Of a stretch of 64,000 bases of DNA, positions 62,203 through 64,000 are shown piece after piece. Source of the DNA: Sinorhizobium numidicum (GTDB taxonomy: Bacteria; Pseudomonadota; Alphaproteobacteria; Rhizobiales; Rhizobiaceae); the NCBI RefSeq assembly GCF_029892045.1, contig NZ_CP120368.1:3039501-3103500 (forward strand), read 5' to 3'. The first letter of the stretch is position 1. Each line of letters opens with the position of its first letter. Position numbers and translations under genes: made by a program. Below the pieces are notes generated by a model. It was not told the origin of the DNA and did no database searches. It saw only the letters and a list, made by a program, of their open reading frames with translations.

Positions 62203-64000
62203 TCAGCCCTTCTGGCTAGTGTACCTGCTCTGCATGGTGCCGAAGCCGCCACGGCGCTGGTTTTCGTTGTATTGGCTCAGCCCTTCGCCAACACCCTGCT
62301 TGACCAGCGTGCGGATGTGCTCGTCGCCGCTTGCGCCGCTGATTTGCACCTGCAGAATGCCAGGCTGTGCGTTGTTGTTTGCCGCCAGGCCGCGACCATT
62401 CAGACGAGGTGCGCGAGGTGCGGCAACCAGGCCGCCGTTCGCGTATCCGCGAAGTCGCTCGAGCGTAGGCACACCGATGCGGCTGACCGCAGTAGCGTCG
62501 AAAACGTACTCGCCCTTGTGCACAATGCCGGCAGGTGTGTACTTGCCGCCTGTGCCGGTGTAGCCGCCCTTATCGAACAGCCCTATCCCCCCACTTGCGG
62601 CTAGTTGTGCTGAGCCAGCGAATGGTGAGCCCGCAAGCATCGATAGCCATGACAGACCACCGCCGCCGCCAGAGTTTGCTAAGACGCTGCCGAACTGGCC
62701 AAGTCCCTGCGTTGCCTGTTGCGCCGACCCGCCGACCTTTGCGAGAGCGGCCGATGCCTCAGTGGCTCGACGCGCCTGTAACTCAACTGCATTGACCCAC
62801 GTCTTGCTGACGCTGTTGCCGGAGTTGCCTGACAGCATCTCAAGCTGCAGGCCACCGTTCGCAACCCTAGACGCGCCCGTGGCAAAGCCAACGTGACCGC
62901 CGGTCTGCCCCGCGCCAAGACCGCGCGATTGCAGCAGAACGTCGCCACGCATAACCTGCGATGGGTCTATTTTCGTTCCCCAATTCTGGAATGAATTGGC
63001 GACAAGAGACCCGGACCCTTTCACGCCGATCTGCTCGAGCGATGAATTGACGAACGCTGCGCACCAAGCAGTCTGAGCGGCATTTATGTCGACGCCGCCC
63101 TGCTTCAGGAAACTGTTGATCGAGCTACCGTTGGTTCGTTCATTGGCTCCTAACAAGCCCATGGCTTTATCGACTGAACCACCGATGGCAGGCAAAGCCG
63201 AACGCGTCACGGCGCCCACAGGAGCCGCAAATGTCGATGCAGCAGAAGATGCGACGGCCGCAACGCCGCCAGTCTTACCGCCGCCACCAAGAAGGGCCGA
63301 AGCAAGCGCATTGCCAATCTGCTCAAACAGACTGTACAGCGACTTCTGCATGGCTGCGGCTGCGGCATTCTTGACCGCATCAGCGAATGCCTCGCCGATG
63401 CTCTTACCGCCAGTGAGGATGCCGCTGCTGAATTCAGAGAGGAACGACTTGGTAAGGTCGGACAACTCCTCCTGCTGGAATCTGTTGCGGATCATCGCCG
63501 CGTTGTTGCCGCCAAGGTCTTCATCAAGGCCGTAAGAGCGCAGCCTTAACTTAACTGCCTGCTCTTGCTTTGACATGCCGGCGAAGACTGAGTCGTCCAG
63601 CAAGTCTTGTTGCAGCTTGGCTTGGGCCAGCGCCTGCGAAAACTTGCTGTATAGTTCAACCTTCTTCTCAATCTCGGCTCGCTGCACGGCACTGAGCGAT
63701 CGGCCCTTATCTTCCGCCTGCTGCAGCAGTTCCAGTCGGAATCGTGCGGCATCAGTCTGGATGCCGTATTGGCCCGTTAGTTCCGTTTCAAGTTGCAACT
63801 GCGCGATGCGATCGTCTGCGCTCTTAATGAGGTCGCGATAGGCGTTCGCGGCGCGCTGCGCGGCCGTTTCTTCTTTTTTGGTGTCTTCCGGTTCGTCGCC
63901 AAGCTGAATCGGCTTTGTGCCAGGTATCGGAACAGCTACGCGCCTGCCGTCTGGGTTGATGACGGTCGGGTTTTCGTTCGCCTTACGACGCTGTTCGTCA
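62203..64000 (-). CDS. phage tail tape measure protein with embedded cell-wall hydrolase (partial)
   Basis: The frame is open to the right edge, so at least 599 codons are seen and the N-terminus is outside. The first part is coiled coil (QLETELTGQYGIQTDAARFR, AVQRAEIEKKVELYSKFSQA), then Ala/Gly/Ser-rich membrane-like stretches. Inside is a peptidase-like unit of the TIGR02594/CHAP type: AWCAAFVNSSLEQIG (Cys), GGHVGFATG (His) and MLSGNSGNSV (Asn). The C-terminus has FDKGGYTGTGG and GEYVFDATAVSRIG, usual in tape measures. The hydrolase would help DNA entry through the wall. Confidence 0.85.
   Translation of the reverse strand, partial: DEQRRKANENPTVINPDGRRVAVPIPGTKPIQLGDEPEDTKKEETAAQRAANAYRDLIKSADDRIAQLQLETELTGQYGIQTDAARFRLELLQQAEDKGRSLSAVQRAEIEKKVELYSKFSQALAQAKLQQDLLDDSVFAGMSKQEQAVKLRLRSYGLDEDLGGNNAAMIRNRFQQEELSDLTKSFLSEFSSGILTGGKSIGEAFADAVKNAAAAAMQKSLYSLFEQIGNALASALLGGGGKTGGVAAVASSAASTFAAPVGAVTRSALPAIGGSVDKAMGLLGANERTNGSSINSFLKQGGVDINAAQTAWCAAFVNSSLEQIGVKGSGSLVANSFQNWGTKIDPSQVMRGDVLLQSRGLGAGQTGGHVGFATGASRVANGGLQLEMLSGNSGNSVSKTWVNAVELQARRATEASAALAKVGGSAQQATQGLGQFGSVLANSGGGGGLSWLSMLAGSPFAGSAQLAASGGIGLFDKGGYTGTGGKYTPAGIVHKGEYVFDATAVSRIGVPTLERLRGYANGGLVAAPRAPRLNGRGLAANNNAQPGILQVQISGASGDEHIRTLVKQGVGEGLSQYNENQRRGGFGTMQSRYTSQKG

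Noticed and set aside
1..64000. CRISPR array
   Set aside because: No series of evenly spaced direct repeats and no cas gene was seen; the recurrent palindromes are dispersed RIME-like elements.

Overview
The window looks like chromosome of a fast-growing rhizobium of the Sinorhizobium/Ensifer type. The evidence is high-GC alphaproteobacterial coding, cobS/cobT of the aerobic cobalamin pathway, a hutXWV-type histidine/betaine transporter, CTTGAC-N17-CTATAT-like promoters and five copies of a RIME1-like intergenic palindromic repeat. Species assignment is inference; no 16S gene is present.

Region 1 (1-34.8 kb) is core chromosome. It holds a methyltransferase fragment, gloB, a DUF985 cupin, a YddG-like exporter, rpmB, a queuosine-precursor transporter behind a probable preQ1-I riboswitch, and an operon of J-domain protein, cobS and cobT. 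Then come bolA, the coupled set aroK-aroB-CNNM/CBS protein, a 49-residue membrane protein coupled to xerD, accA, an L,D-transpeptidase and tusA facing a CobW-type GTPase. A D,D-carboxypeptidase, an M20 amidohydrolase, an Lrp regulator and a divergent alcohol dehydrogenase/AraC pair follow. The block ends with a histidine-utilisation cluster: HutC-family regulator and kinase-aminotransferase fusion on one strand, and hutF, hutX, hutW, hutV, a HutH-like protein and hutD on the other. That HutH-like protein has lost the Ala-Ser-Gly triad that forms the MIO cofactor.

Region 2 (34.8-42.4 kb) is accessory. It has small unknown genes, a frameshifted secreted-protein gene, a YbaL-type antiporter, a decayed phage adenine methylase, a stand-alone 599-residue protein with a CHAT-like (caspase-fold) peptidase signature, a DUF3606 gene bracketed by direct repeats, an HNH nuclease and tRNA-Arg(UCU). 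RIME copies stop at 34.8 kb.

Region 3 (42.4-51.2 kb) is a mixed mobile-element and DNA-repair stretch. An XRE repressor with two matching operators is followed by an overlapping chain of small helix-turn-helix/excisionase-like genes. No integrase follows them; instead there is a lipoprotein and a one-gene AAA ATPase-DUF4435 (TOPRIM-like) fusion that resembles a fused PARIS anti-phage system. An LigD-type DNA ligase, an SRAP-family protein and a second DUF3606 gene come next.

Region 4 (51.4-64 kb, open at the right edge) is the late module of a lambda-like, long-tailed prophage transcribed leftwards: tape measure (with an embedded cell-wall hydrolase), tail proteins, NlpC/P60-like protein, J-like tail tip protein, tailspike, then lysozyme, holin and a coiled-coil membrane protein. 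Two small genes run against it and look like morons. The best leads for undescribed biology are the CHAT-like protein, the PARIS-like fusion in the integrase position, the MIO-less HutH homologue and the riboswitch that buries its own start codon.
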